From: Chitinophaga pinensis
GTDB lineage: Bacteria; Bacteroidota; Bacteroidia; NS11-12g; UBA955
Reading direction: 5' to 3'
Assembly (NCBI GenBank): GCA_945877575.1
Contig: CAMDUE010000017.1
Location: forward strand, 1 to 45,516
Length of the DNA: 45,516 nt
The notes below the pieces were generated by a model that worked only from the letters and a program-made list of their open reading frames with translations, was not told where the DNA came from and did not search any database. The position numbers and the translations under genes were made by a program. How positions within the stretch are numbered: the stretch's first letter is position 1; every line of letters begins with the position of its first letter. Positions 1-8,776 of the stretch are shown one piece after another.

Positions 1-383
1 GTGATGCTGGTGTATCCCAATGGCTTGATTGACTTTAATTTTTTATTGAACTCTTTGTGATTGTAGGGCCCAAAAGGCACTTCCAATTTAGTATCGTTAC
101 AATCCCTGAGTTCGTTTGGTTTATTGTGCCCAAAAACGCGAAGTCCCATTTCAAGATCGGGAACGGTTCTGAGGGAGTCAATCATTCTCGACATCAACGT
201 GATGGCGATTGACCATCTGTTGGATGTTTCCATGGGCTCTAGCATAGACCCGCTTCCGTCAAGGAGAAAGAGAATGCGCGTTTTACGGCCTGGGAAGGCA
301 TTTTGAATTTGCGCATTCAGAGGAATACACCCGAGAGCGCATCCCCAGAAAAGCAAAGTCCAAATGATCTTCCTTAAATTCAT
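1..383 (-). CDS. VWA-domain secreted protein, N-terminal part (cut by window edge)
   Basis: The reverse strand is open from an ATG at 383 to the window edge, giving about 127 residues. A hydrophobic signal peptide (roughly residues 1-25, ending near LNAQ) is followed by a von Willebrand factor A start. The segment RILFLLDGSGSM carries the DxSxS metal-adhesion (MIDAS) motif at about residues 37-48. VWA domains bind ligands or partner proteins through a metal ion. The protein should be periplasmic or on the cell surface. It starts 6 bases after the transketolase stop codon, so the two are probably co-transcribed. The C-terminal half lies outside the window, so any further domain is unknown. Confidence 0.75.
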   Translation of the reverse strand, partial: MNLRKIIWTLLFWGCALGCIPLNAQIQNAFPGRKTRILFLLDGSGSMLEPMETSNRWSIAITLMSRMIDSLRTVPDLEMGLRVFGHNKPNELRDCNDTKLEVPFGPYNHKEFNKKLKSIKPLGYTSI

Positions 384-389
384 TAAATA

Positions 390-1238
390 TTAATAATCAC
401 CTAGTTCAGTAACGGGCAATTGCGCAAGAGCTTTCTCTAATTGTTCATCGCTAGGGGCTTTACCGTGCCAAGCATGGCTACCCATCATAAAGTCAACGCC
501 TTGTCCCATTTCGGTTTTCATGATAATCACAATAGGCTTACCAGCACCCAATTGCGATTGAGCTTGAGGCACTACAGTATGAATGCTGTCGTAGTTATTA
601 CCATCCATTTCCAGGACCGTCCAACCAAAAGCTTCAAACTTTGATTTTAGCTCGGTGATACCCATAACATCGCCGGTAGAACCATCAATTTGTTGTTGAT
701 TGAAGTCAACAGCTACAATCATATTGTCAATTTTATTGTGGGCCGAGAACATAACGGCTTCCCAAATTTGACCTTCCTGAAGTTCACCGTCACCGGTTAG
801 AACCCAAACAGTAGATGAATCTTTATCTAATTTCTTTTGTAGCGCAAATCCTACAGCTACTGAAAGACCTTGTCCTAAAGAACCTGTCGCAACGCGCACG
901 CCGGGAAGTCCTTCATGAGTAGTAGGATGTCCCTGCAAGCGGGTATTCAACTTTCTAAAAGTAGCTAATTCTGAAACGTTAAAGTAGCCGGAGCGGGCCA
1001 ACACTGAGTAAAACACGGGCGAAATGTGCCCGTTGCTCATGATGAATACATCTTCGCCTTTTCCTGATGGATCGAATTTCTGGGGATTGTGATTCATGTA
1101 TTGAAAATACAACGCGGTCAGATAATCTGCACAGCCCAAAGAACCACCTGGGTGACCGCTATTCACAGCGTGTACCATACGGAGGATATCGCGACGAACT
1201 TGACGCGAAACCACGGAAAGAGGGAGGTTATTGCTCAT
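390..1238 (-). CDS. tkt: Transketolase, N-terminal (thiamine diphosphate-binding) subunit
   Basis: This is the ThDP-binding half of a split transketolase, which moves two-carbon units in the pentose phosphate pathway. Visible motifs are GHPGGSLG near the start, GSLGQGLSVAVG in the middle, the ThDP/metal motif GDGELQEGQ and the terminal AWHGKAPS found at the end of N-terminal subunits. I chose the ATG at 1238 (282 residues). A GTG at 1280 would add 14 residues, but these overlap a -7-like TAACTTTG at 1247-1254. The C-terminal subunit (pyrimidine-binding half) usually lies next to this gene. Here the neighbours are a VWA protein downstream and divergent bamD upstream. Confidence 0.9.
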   Translation of the reverse strand: MSNNLPLSVVSRQVRRDILRMVHAVNSGHPGGSLGCADYLTALYFQYMNHNPQKFDPSGKGEDVFIMSNGHISPVFYSVLARSGYFNVSELATFRKLNTRLQGHPTTHEGLPGVRVATGSLGQGLSVAVGFALQKKLDKDSSTVWVLTGDGELQEGQIWEAVMFSAHNKIDNMIVAVDFNQQQIDGSTGDVMGITELKSKFEAFGWTVLEMDGNNYDSIHTVVPQAQSQLGAGKPIVIIMKTEMGQGVDFMMGSHAWHGKAPSDEQLEKALAQLPVTELGDY

Positions 1239-1316
1239 AAAGGATACAAAGTTAACCGATAATTGGCTGCTAATATTCACAAGTTATTCGTTATATTTGC
1301 GGGTTAATTGTAAACT

Positions 1317-2126
1317 ATGCGCACAAAAATCTTGGTTTGGGCATTGAGCACCTTTGTTTTACTTGCTTCTTGCGGGGAATATCAAAAGGTGTACAAGAGC
1401 AAAGATACTTCCTTGAAGTACCAAAAGGCCATGTCTCTGTACCAAGATAAAAAGTATGCTAAATCTGCTCAATTGTTAGAGCAATTGAGAGACATGTATC
1501 GTCGCACAGATAGTTTGGAAGTGGTATACTACCGCTTAGCGATGTGTTATTACAACTTAAAAGATTATCCGTTTGCTTCTTTGTTTTTCAAAGACTTCAC
1601 CGATAATTTTTCTTCAAGTCCTAGAGCTGTGGAATGCGCCTACATGGCACTTTATTGCGATTTCTTAGGAATAGGCTCACACGACCTAGACCAATCTGAA
1701 ACGCGTAACGTTTTAGAGGCACTGCAAAATTTCACCAATTTCCATCCTGATTCCGAATACACCGAAAAGTGCAACCAGCACATCGATGTACTCAGAAACA
1801 AGTTGCAAAAGAAAGAATACGACATGGTCATGCAGTACTACAACATGACCGAGTATAAGTCGGCAGTTACCGCAAGTAAAAATACGGTTAAGCTTTACCC
1901 CGATATTCCTGAAAGAGAAGAATTGGAATACATTGCGGTAAAAGCGCAATACTTGTATGCCAAAAACAGCATTGAATCTAAACGAAAAGAACGCTACCAA
2001 TTGGTAGTTGAGAATTTCGAAGACTATAAATACAACAACCCTCCAAGCAGCAAACACTACGAAGAATGTAAAAACTTCGCAGAAACCAGCAAAAAGGAGA
2101 TTAAAAAAATGGAAGAACTTTTATGA
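1317..2126 (+). CDS. bamD: Outer membrane assembly lipoprotein BamD
   Basis: The 269-residue protein begins with a lipoprotein signal whose lipobox is LLASC, with Cys19 as the lipidated residue. Tetratricopeptide-like helices follow, including repeated YYRLAMCYYNLKDY-type segments. Length and layout match BamD, the periplasmic lipoprotein that works with BamA to insert beta-barrels into the outer membrane. A -7-like TATATTTG lies at 1292-1299, only about 18 bases before the start, so the leader would be very short. The gene overlaps rpoZ by ATGA. It opens a run of overlapping plus-strand genes through aroA. Confidence 0.88.
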   Translation: MRTKILVWALSTFVLLASCGEYQKVYKSKDTSLKYQKAMSLYQDKKYAKSAQLLEQLRDMYRRTDSLEVVYYRLAMCYYNLKDYPFASLFFKDFTDNFSSSPRAVECAYMALYCDFLGIGSHDLDQSETRNVLEALQNFTNFHPDSEYTEKCNQHIDVLRNKLQKKEYDMVMQYYNMTEYKSAVTASKNTVKLYPDIPEREELEYIAVKAQYLYAKNSIESKRKERYQLVVENFEDYKYNNPPSSKHYEECKNFAETSKKEIKKMEELL

Positions 2127-2449
2127 ACATAAAAAGTAAAAATCAAGCAGAGACCCGTGATTTGAAAATCATGGAAGAACAAACCCAAAGTGTTTATTTA
2201 ACCACCGCTATCATTTCGCGCAGAGCTGACCAAATTGCTGAAAAGCAAAAAGAAGAATTGCGCAATCGTTTGGAACCCTTCGCGCACGACTCTGACAACC
2301 TTGAGGAAGTTCAAGAAAATCGTGAACAAATTGAAATTAGTTTGATGTACGAGCGTATGCCAAAGCCTACTCTTTTGGCTACTCACGAGTACATTGACGG
2401 AAAAACCTACTGGAGAATGCCTGAAGCTCCAGCCAATGATCCAAAATAA
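2123..2449 (+). CDS. rpoZ: DNA-directed RNA polymerase omega subunit
   Basis: The 108-residue protein matches the Bacteroidota form of omega, which helps assemble RNA polymerase by chaperoning beta'. The segment VYLTTAIISRRADQIAEKQK is the expected conserved helix (residues about 24-43). A linker and a terminal section ending TYWRMPEAP follow. It starts inside the bamD stop (ATGA overlap) and its 3' end overlaps coaBC by 14 bases, so translational coupling is likely. The order bamD-rpoZ-coaBC is the usual Bacteroidota arrangement and supports the call. Confidence 0.88.
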   Translation: MNIKSKNQAETRDLKIMEEQTQSVYLTTAIISRRADQIAEKQKEELRNRLEPFAHDSDNLEEVQENREQIEISLMYERMPKPTLLATHEYIDGKTYWRMPEAPANDPK

Positions 2450-3671
2450 AAACATATTAATAGGAATTACAGGCGGCATTGCCGCCTATAAAATTCCGCT
2501 TTTAGTAAGGTTACTCAAACAAGCCGGTGCCCATGTACAAGTAATTTGTACTGAATCTGCATTGCAGTTTGTAACCGCTCAAACCCTATCCGTCTTATCG
2601 GAGAATAAGGTTCATTCAGAATTTTTTGACCCCGAAACCCATCTTTGGAATCACCACGTGAATCTAGGGCTTTGGGCAGATGCCTTCATCATCGCTCCAG
2701 CAGGTTCAAATACCCTGGCAAAAATGGTGCAAGGCCAATGCGACAATCTACTCCTCACCACCTATCTGTCTGCTCGTTGTCCAGTTTGGGTTGCTCCAGC
2801 TATGGACTTAGACATGTACGAACAACCGGGAGTCAAATTGAATCTTGAAATTTTGAATTCTAGAGGAGTTCATGTCATTGATGCAGAGGAAGGTCCACTA
2901 GCCAGCGGTTTATCTGGAAAAGGCCGAATGGCCGAGCCAGTAACCTTATTTCAAGCATTGACTGATTTTTTTGCCCCTCCCGTTACCGAATGGTTAGGTA
3001 AAAAAGTCTTAGTAACTGCGGGTCCAACGTATGAAGCCATTGATCCTGTTCGATTTATTGGCAATCACAGCACGGGCAAAATGGGTATATGCATTGCCGA
3101 AGCACTGGCAAACTTGGGAGCCCATGTAGAACTTGTTTTAGGTCCTACACACTTATCCGTATCTGAAAATAGATATGCGGGTAACATCAAAACTACTAGG
3201 GTCAAATCAGCAAAAGAAATGCTTCAGGCTTGCAAAGACTTGTATGTGCATTGCGATGGACTGATCATGTCAGCGGCGGTAGCTGATTACACTCCAGAGG
3301 TTGTTGCCCCTGAAAAAATAAAGAAATCAGACGAACGCATATCATTGAATTTGGTCAAAAACCCAGATATATTGTTTGAACTTTCAACTCATCGAGAACA
3401 ACATCAATTTTCAGTGGGATTTGCCTTAGAAACACAAAACGGTGAAGAAAATGCCTTACAAAAACTTCATAAAAAACGTTTGGATGCCATAGTATTGAAC
3501 ATGGTCAATGAAAATACAGGATTTCAAAGTGAAACCAATAAAATTGTCATATTAGATAATTCAGGTAAAAAAATTGAGTCTGATTTAAAATCTAAATCAG
3601 ATATTGCTGTTTACCTATTAGAACATTTAAATTTGATTTTATTCAACCATGAGAATGAAAACCGTCACTAA
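2436..3671 (+). CDS. coaBC: Bifunctional phosphopantothenoylcysteine decarboxylase / phosphopantothenate-cysteine ligase
   Basis: CoaBC carries out two steps of coenzyme A synthesis: ligation of cysteine to phosphopantothenate, then FMN-dependent decarboxylation. The start at 2436 gives 411 residues beginning with the flavoprotein motif ILIGITGGIAAYK; a longer open frame from 2394 lies inside rpoZ. The decarboxylase half shows HHVNLG with the catalytic-type His (about residues 72-77), PAMDLDMY and ASGLSGKGRM. The ligase half begins near residue 190 with KVLVTAGPTYE and has HSTGKMG. Where E. coli Dfp has a Cys in the flap (ACGxxGxGRM), this protein has Ser. Confidence 0.92.
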   Translation: MIQNKNILIGITGGIAAYKIPLLVRLLKQAGAHVQVICTESALQFVTAQTLSVLSENKVHSEFFDPETHLWNHHVNLGLWADAFIIAPAGSNTLAKMVQGQCDNLLLTTYLSARCPVWVAPAMDLDMYEQPGVKLNLEILNSRGVHVIDAEEGPLASGLSGKGRMAEPVTLFQALTDFFAPPVTEWLGKKVLVTAGPTYEAIDPVRFIGNHSTGKMGICIAEALANLGAHVELVLGPTHLSVSENRYAGNIKTTRVKSAKEMLQACKDLYVHCDGLIMSAAVADYTPEVVAPEKIKKSDERISLNLVKNPDILFELSTHREQHQFSVGFALETQNGEENALQKLHKKRLDAIVLNMVNENTGFQSETNKIVILDNSGKKIESDLKSKSDIAVYLLEHLNLILFNHENENRH

Positions 3672-4569
3672 TTATAGTTTCAAAATACTTTTTTCCTTTA
3701 CTGCTGCTCTTTTCTCCATTCATCTTTTAGATGCTCAAGAGATCAATGCCTCTGTTCAAGTGGTAGCTCCTAGAGTTCAGCAATCTGATAAAAACATCCT
3801 CCAAACTCTTCAAAACAGCATTCAGCAATTCATCAATAACCGAAAGTGGACAGAGGAAAAGGTTGAGATGGTTGAGAGAATTGATGTTTCCTTGTTTATG
3901 GAAATCACTTCTTTCGAAAACAACAACTTCTCAGGAACGGTACAATTGCAAGTCATAAGACCCGTTTATAATTCTACCTATAAAACAACGGTATTGCAGT
4001 TTAACGATGATGACGTTTCATTTAGTTATCGCGAGTTTGAGAATTTAGATTATCAGGAAAATATGAACATGAATGATCTAACTACCTTATTGGCTTATTA
4101 CGTATATATTGCCCTAGGAGTTGATCACGATAGTTTTGGCGAATTGGCAGGCAGCGAGCACCTCACTAAAGCACAAAGCATTGTCAATCTAATGTCAAAT
4201 AAACCCGGTTGGAATCAAGGCGACGGTAAAGGATTTAGAAATCGTTTTTACCTGGCTGAAAACTTGACAAGTCCAAGATTCAAGGAATTTAGGGAGTTGA
4301 GCTACCGATATCACCGTTTGGGATTGGACCAATTTCATGAAAATCCTGAAAAAGGCAGAAAAATAATCACTGAAACTCTACAAAAAATTCAAGAGGCCTC
4401 ACAAAACAATCGAAACTCTTTGATGCAAAAATTGTTCTTCACTACAAAATGGCCTGAACTTGTTGAAATATACAAAGGAGCGACAGCGGCTGAGAAAGCC
4501 AACATCACCAAACTCCTCATGGATATAGACCCCACTAACAGTAAGCGCTACGAAAACATAAAAGCATGA
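3649..4569 (+). CDS. DUF4835 family secreted protein
   Basis: This 306-residue protein has a signal peptide (about residues 1-29, ending LLDAQ). It matches the DUF4835 family, which is conserved in Bacteroidota beside coaBC. Recognisable segments include VQVVAPRVQQSDK, FSGTVQLQVIRPVYNSTY and WNQGDGKGFRNRFYLAENL. Its molecular role is unknown. An exported, periplasmic location is inferred. The start at 3649 overlaps coaBC by 23 bases; an ATG at 3655 is also possible. Its end overlaps aroB by ATGA. In many relatives recN follows; here aroB does. Confidence 0.82.
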   Translation: MRMKTVTNYSFKILFSFTAALFSIHLLDAQEINASVQVVAPRVQQSDKNILQTLQNSIQQFINNRKWTEEKVEMVERIDVSLFMEITSFENNNFSGTVQLQVIRPVYNSTYKTTVLQFNDDDVSFSYREFENLDYQENMNMNDLTTLLAYYVYIALGVDHDSFGELAGSEHLTKAQSIVNLMSNKPGWNQGDGKGFRNRFYLAENLTSPRFKEFRELSYRYHRLGLDQFHENPEKGRKIITETLQKIQEASQNNRNSLMQKLFFTTKWPELVEIYKGATAAEKANITKLLMDIDPTNSKRYENIKA

Positions 4570-5642
4570 TTGTACGTACCGAAACCATCGACTCTCGCAT
4601 AGAAACTTGGTTAGACGAGAACCAACCCGATAAAATTGTGGTAGTTGTATCTCAAACCAGCAAGTTATTGTGTTTGCCAAAACTCCAGATACATTTAAAA
4701 CTAGACAATATCATTTACGAAGTACCTGATGGAGATGATTCAAAAACCATGGGTTATTGCCAAGATTTATGGGAAGTCATGCTTCGTAACGACGTTAGCC
4801 GTAATTCTCTTGTGATCGCAGTTGGCGGTGGTGCAGTACTTGATTTTGCTGGTTTCTGCGCCTCGGTTTACATGCGCGGAATCCCTTGCATGTACGTACC
4901 TACTACCCTTCTTTCTATGGTAGACGGTTCAGAAGGCGGCAAAACGGGAATCAATTTCTATGGAACGAAAAACATCATAGGAACCTTTACTGAACCGGTT
5001 AAAATTCTAAGAAACGTTGATTTTTTGCCCACCCTACCGCAATTTGAGGTGTTGGCAGGATGGGCTGAAATCATTAAACACGCCATAATCAATAACGGCG
5101 CTTTGTGGAATCACATTCAAAACGGCATTCCCTCCCTAGACAACACCGAACTTTGGATGGATATAATTCGCGAAAACATCACCTTCAAGAAAGGTATAGT
5201 TGAAAATGATTTTAGAGAAAAAGGTGAACGTAAATTATTAAACCTTGGACATACCATTGGTCACGGATTAGAAGCTCTCCATTTCGAGAATCCCGAAGTA
5301 ACTCATGGAATATGTGTTGCAAATGGAATCTATTGGGAAACATTGCTAGCCATTGACGCAGGCTTGGCTGACCCTTCCTTGCTCGAAACCATTGAGAATT
5401 TAATTTTCCCATTGTATCCCAAAATCTACTGGTCAACTGACGAAGTAGAGCCTTTGGTTTCTTTGCTGATGCATGATAAGAAAAACAGAAACGGTAAAAT
5501 TCAATTCACCTTGCCGCTTTCAATTGGAAATTGCAAATACGATGTGGAAATCAGCGACGCCAACCTACGATATTTCTTGAATAAACACGAATCTGCTGAA
5601 TTAGCCAATGAATCTGACACAGTTTCATCTGCCGAGTTCTAA
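4566..5642 (+). CDS. aroB: 3-dehydroquinate synthase
   Basis: AroB converts DAHP to 3-dehydroquinate, the second step of the shikimate pathway, using NAD and a divalent metal. The 358-residue protein has the NAD-binding GGGAVLDFAGF (about residues 88-98), VPTTLLSMVDGSEGGKTGIN, the metal ligand region AGWAEIIKHAI and NLGHTIGHGLE with its two metal-type His residues. Length is normal. The 5' end overlaps DUF4835 by ATGA and the 3' end overlaps aroA by 35 bases, which points to coupled translation of consecutive pathway enzymes. Confidence 0.93.
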   Translation: MIVRTETIDSRIETWLDENQPDKIVVVVSQTSKLLCLPKLQIHLKLDNIIYEVPDGDDSKTMGYCQDLWEVMLRNDVSRNSLVIAVGGGAVLDFAGFCASVYMRGIPCMYVPTTLLSMVDGSEGGKTGINFYGTKNIIGTFTEPVKILRNVDFLPTLPQFEVLAGWAEIIKHAIINNGALWNHIQNGIPSLDNTELWMDIIRENITFKKGIVENDFREKGERKLLNLGHTIGHGLEALHFENPEVTHGICVANGIYWETLLAIDAGLADPSLLETIENLIFPLYPKIYWSTDEVEPLVSLLMHDKKNRNGKIQFTLPLSIGNCKYDVEISDANLRYFLNKHESAELANESDTVSSAEF

Positions 5643-6879
5643 AAGCGAATCTCACCGGGTTCTTGCGCTACTTTATCTATCGAAACTTGATCTAAAGGGG
5701 GTGAAGAACCCATCTCATTCTCGAGATACCCAACTCTTTATCCATAATCTTCAAAGTAAAGAAAGCTGCATTGATTTTCACGATGCAGGAACTCCTGCAC
5801 GCATTGCATTGGCCTTATTTGCTTTCGAAGGACGAAAAGTCACGCTAACCGGCAACCAGAGTCTTCAAAAACGACCCATAAAAGCTCTAGTTGATGGGCT
5901 TAATTCTCTCGGCGCAAAAATTAAATACTTAGAAAACGACGGATTTTTTCCCTGCACCATTGAAGGACAGATAATTTCTGAATCTCTTAGAGATAATCCT
6001 AACATTGTTCTGGATCGAACTGAAAGTAGTCAGTTCGCCACTGCCATGATGCTGATTTGCAGTCAAATGTTTGACCTCCCAAAAATTCAAATTTCATTAA
6101 TCGGTAAGGAACATTCCAATTCCTATATTGAAATGACCGCAAAAACCTTGAATCAATTTCAAATTCCTTGCATTTTCAATCAAGAAGACGATCTAATCGA
6201 AATCAATCCTCAAAAACCCTTTATACCATCTGAAATTTACGTAGAAGCCGATTGGTCAGCCGCTCTTTATGGATTTCAATATCTGCTTGCCCTCCGTTGG
6301 ACAAAAAACCAGAATTACGAGTGGTGTTTCCCTCAACTGAAACTGCCCTCTCTCCAAGGAGACTCCCAGACATTGCCCATATTTGTGTCCCTCGGTTTGA
6401 ATGCAGATATTCAAGAAAACGGCATCGTTTGTACGACTCAAAATAACACTCCATTAGAAAATACGTTTCAAAAATTCAAATCCATTGATTGCCGAAACTT
6501 CCCTGATGCGGTACCTACATTGGTTAGTACTTTTGCCTTGGCCTGGTTCTTAAAAGTTGATAAAAAACATGATTATAACATCGTTTTCCAAGGTATATCC
6601 AACTTAATAACCAAGGAAAGCAACCGTATTGAAGCCTTGAATGTCAATTTGTTACATTTTGGCTTTGAACTAACAAAAGTCAATGAAGAAGATTATCAAC
6701 TCACTCAATTGACTTACTCTGCAGACGTCCATGAAATCTTAACCATCAAAACCTTCCACGATCATAGAATCGCCATGAGCTTTGCCCCTTGGAAACTGAT
6801 ATTTCCTCAACTACAATTCGATGATACCGCTTGTGTAGTAAAAAGCTTTCCTGATTTTTGGAATCAAATCAACCCTTAA
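5608..6879 (+). CDS. aroA: 3-phosphoshikimate 1-carboxyvinyltransferase (EPSP synthase)
   Basis: AroA joins phosphoenolpyruvate to shikimate-3-phosphate. The 423-residue protein is a divergent member but keeps the landmarks. These are PSSKSESHRVL at the start, HDAGTPAR (usually NAGTxMR), LTGNQSLQKRP, ESSQF, DWSAALY, RNFPDAVPTL, ITKESNRIEAL and TFHDHRIAMSFA. The start at 5608 lies inside the aroB end. The 3' end overlaps convergent mazG by 11 bases. With aroB upstream and aroC 0.8 kb away on the other strand, three late shikimate enzymes lie close together. Confidence 0.92.
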   Translation: MNLTQFHLPSSKSESHRVLALLYLSKLDLKGVKNPSHSRDTQLFIHNLQSKESCIDFHDAGTPARIALALFAFEGRKVTLTGNQSLQKRPIKALVDGLNSLGAKIKYLENDGFFPCTIEGQIISESLRDNPNIVLDRTESSQFATAMMLICSQMFDLPKIQISLIGKEHSNSYIEMTAKTLNQFQIPCIFNQEDDLIEINPQKPFIPSEIYVEADWSAALYGFQYLLALRWTKNQNYEWCFPQLKLPSLQGDSQTLPIFVSLGLNADIQENGIVCTTQNNTPLENTFQKFKSIDCRNFPDAVPTLVSTFALAWFLKVDKKHDYNIVFQGISNLITKESNRIEALNVNLLHFGFELTKVNEEDYQLTQLTYSADVHEILTIKTFHDHRIAMSFAPWKLIFPQLQFDDTACVVKSFPDFWNQINP

Positions 6880-7642
6880 TTTTGGCGTTTTGCCAAAGGG
6901 CTTCCATCTCATCCAACGACATATCATTCAGTCCCTTGCCCAAATTTTCTGCTTGCGATTCCATGCTTTGGAAGCGAGTCTTGAATTTAATATTACAACG
7001 TTCAAGAGCGGTATCGGGATTGATTCCTTTCAACCGGGCATAATTGATCAATGCAAACAAATAATCTCCAAATTCCTCTTCTTGATGCTCGGGCGTGGTA
7101 GCTTCTTGAAACTCTATCCACTCCTCTTCCACTTTCTCATAAGCAAGATCAGCTGAATCCCAGTCGAAGCCAACTTGCGAAGCTTTTTCCTGCATTCTGA
7201 AGGCTTTTACAACGCTATTTAGCCCCTTGGGGACGCCGTCTAAAACTCCGTTTTTCTTTTGCCCTTTCTCTTGTAGCTTTATCTGCTCCCAATTCTTCAG
7301 CACCGTTTCTGAATCGTTTGCTTCCACATCACCATAAATATGAGGATGCCTGCGAATCAACTTTTGAATCAAGGAATCACATACCTCTCCCACATCAAAA
7401 TGCCCATTTTCGGTAGCGATTCTTGAGTAAAATACAATGTGCAATAACAAATCACCGAGCTCTTTTTTTACTTCTTCGGGATTGTTTTCCAAAATGGCAT
7501 CGCTCAATTCATGAACCTCTTCAATGCTCAATGGACGTATACTCTCCCAAGTCTGTTTCATGTCCCAGGGACATTTCTCTCGGAGGTCGTTCATGACGTC
7601 TAGAAGACGTGAAAATTGATCAAGTATTTCTGGGCGGGTCAT
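6869..7642 (-). CDS. mazG: MazG nucleoside triphosphate pyrophosphohydrolase
   Basis: MazG hydrolyses (d)NTPs to monophosphates and pyrophosphate and is thought to clean the nucleotide pool. The 257-residue protein shows two MazG folds. The first has the metal-binding EEVHELSDAI plus KKELGDLLLHIVFYSRI (about residues 40-73). The second has a weaker EEEWIEFQEA and EEEFGDYLFALINYAR. The N-terminal CPWDMKQTW is the usual signature. It lies downstream of aroC on the same strand with 29 bases between them, a spacer filled by heptanucleotide repeats. It converges on aroA. Confidence 0.92.
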   Translation of the reverse strand: MTRPEILDQFSRLLDVMNDLREKCPWDMKQTWESIRPLSIEEVHELSDAILENNPEEVKKELGDLLLHIVFYSRIATENGHFDVGEVCDSLIQKLIRRHPHIYGDVEANDSETVLKNWEQIKLQEKGQKKNGVLDGVPKGLNSVVKAFRMQEKASQVGFDWDSADLAYEKVEEEWIEFQEATTPEHQEEEFGDYLFALINYARLKGINPDTALERCNIKFKTRFQSMESQAENLGKGLNDMSLDEMEALWQNAKIKG

Positions 7643-7646
7643 TGTT

Positions 7647-7680
7647 TAGTTTAGAGTTTAGGGTTGAGAGTTTAGAGTTT
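7647..7680. repeat. Degenerate heptanucleotide tandem repeat (TTTAGAG type)
   Basis: Read on the plus strand, units of the form TTTAGAG, TTTAGGG and TTGAGAG follow one another. The array fills the short space between the mazG start and the aroC stop. The aroC stop codon (7672-7674) lies inside the last unit. Confidence 0.7.
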
Positions 7681-8754
7681 GGCGGGGGATTCGAGCCAGA
7701 GATCCATTATAGCTAGGTAGCAAAGGGCTTCGACGATGGGAACGGCTCTGGGCAAAACACAGGGATCGTGACGGCCTTTGGCTTGTAGTTTGACTTCCTC
7801 TAAGGAAGCGTTAACAGTGATTTGTTCTTTGGCTATAGTAGAAGTGGGCTTGAAGGCAATTTCCATCTTGACGGGCTCGCCCGTACTCATTCCGCCAACA
7901 ATTCCACCGCTGTGGTTGGTGCGGGTGCCAATCCGGCCGAGATCTTCGCGAAAAATCCATTCATCGTTGTGGTTGCTTCCGCTGAGTTCAGCAGCATCAA
8001 ATCCGTCGCCAAATGAGATGCCTTTCACGGCGTTTAGATTTAATATGTATTGACCTAGAATGGCGTTCAACTTTCCGAAAACGGGTTCACCCAAACCTTG
8101 TGGAAGTCCCTCGATAAGACAAGTAATTTTACCACCCAAGCTGTCTCCGTTTACTTTTGCTTCTTCAATTAAGGCAATCATCTGGTTTGAAGATTCAAGA
8201 TGTGGACAACGAACGACGGATGATTCAATATCATCGCGTGTAACTGCAACTATGGAAGGAGCCTTAATTGTGGCAATCTGGCTGACCCAAGCGTTGATTT
8301 TGACCGAAGATTGGTGATTAATCCATTGTTTGGCTAGAGCGCCGGCTGCAACCCAAGCGGCTGTAATTCTCGCGCTGCTTCTACCGCCTCCTCTCCAATC
8401 TCGGTGCCCGTATTTTACATCGTAAAGTAAATCTGCATGACCGGGACGATAAACATCTTTTAAATGCAAATAATCGTCACTTCGAACATCTTGATTGGCG
8501 ATGAGTATAGCAATGGGAGTACCTAAGGTTTTCCCTTCGAATACGCCAGATATGATTTGAATTTCGTCGGTTTCTGAGCGTTGAGTAGTTAGGGCGGATT
8601 GACCTGGCCTTCTGCGGTTCATTTCCACCTGCAAATCCTCACTGCTGATAGACAGTCCAGCAGGAAAACCGTCAATTACTGCACCTACAAAGGAGCCGTG
8701 GCTTTCACCAAAACTGGTAATGACTAGGTTTTTGCCAATGCTGTTTCGACTCAT
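7672..8754 (-). CDS. aroC: Chorismate synthase
   Basis: AroC makes chorismate from EPSP using reduced FMN and is the last common step to aromatic amino acids and folate. The 360-residue protein has the three family signatures: FGESHG near the start, GHADLLYDVKYGHRDWRGG with RSSARITA near residue 125, and GRHDPCVLPRAVPIVEA near the end. The ATG at 8754 is preceded by TAACTTTG at 8762-8769, matching the -7 consensus, so the leader is extremely short. The final codons and the stop fall in a heptanucleotide repeat. Confidence 0.95.
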   Translation of the reverse strand: MSRNSIGKNLVITSFGESHGSFVGAVIDGFPAGLSISSEDLQVEMNRRRPGQSALTTQRSETDEIQIISGVFEGKTLGTPIAILIANQDVRSDDYLHLKDVYRPGHADLLYDVKYGHRDWRGGGRSSARITAAWVAAGALAKQWINHQSSVKINAWVSQIATIKAPSIVAVTRDDIESSVVRCPHLESSNQMIALIEEAKVNGDSLGGKITCLIEGLPQGLGEPVFGKLNAILGQYILNLNAVKGISFGDGFDAAELSGSNHNDEWIFREDLGRIGTRTNHSGGIVGGMSTGEPVKMEIAFKPTSTIAKEQITVNASLEEVKLQAKGRHDPCVLPRAVPIVEALCYLAIMDLWLESPAKL

Positions 8755-8776
8755 TCTGGTGCAAAGTTACAACGCA

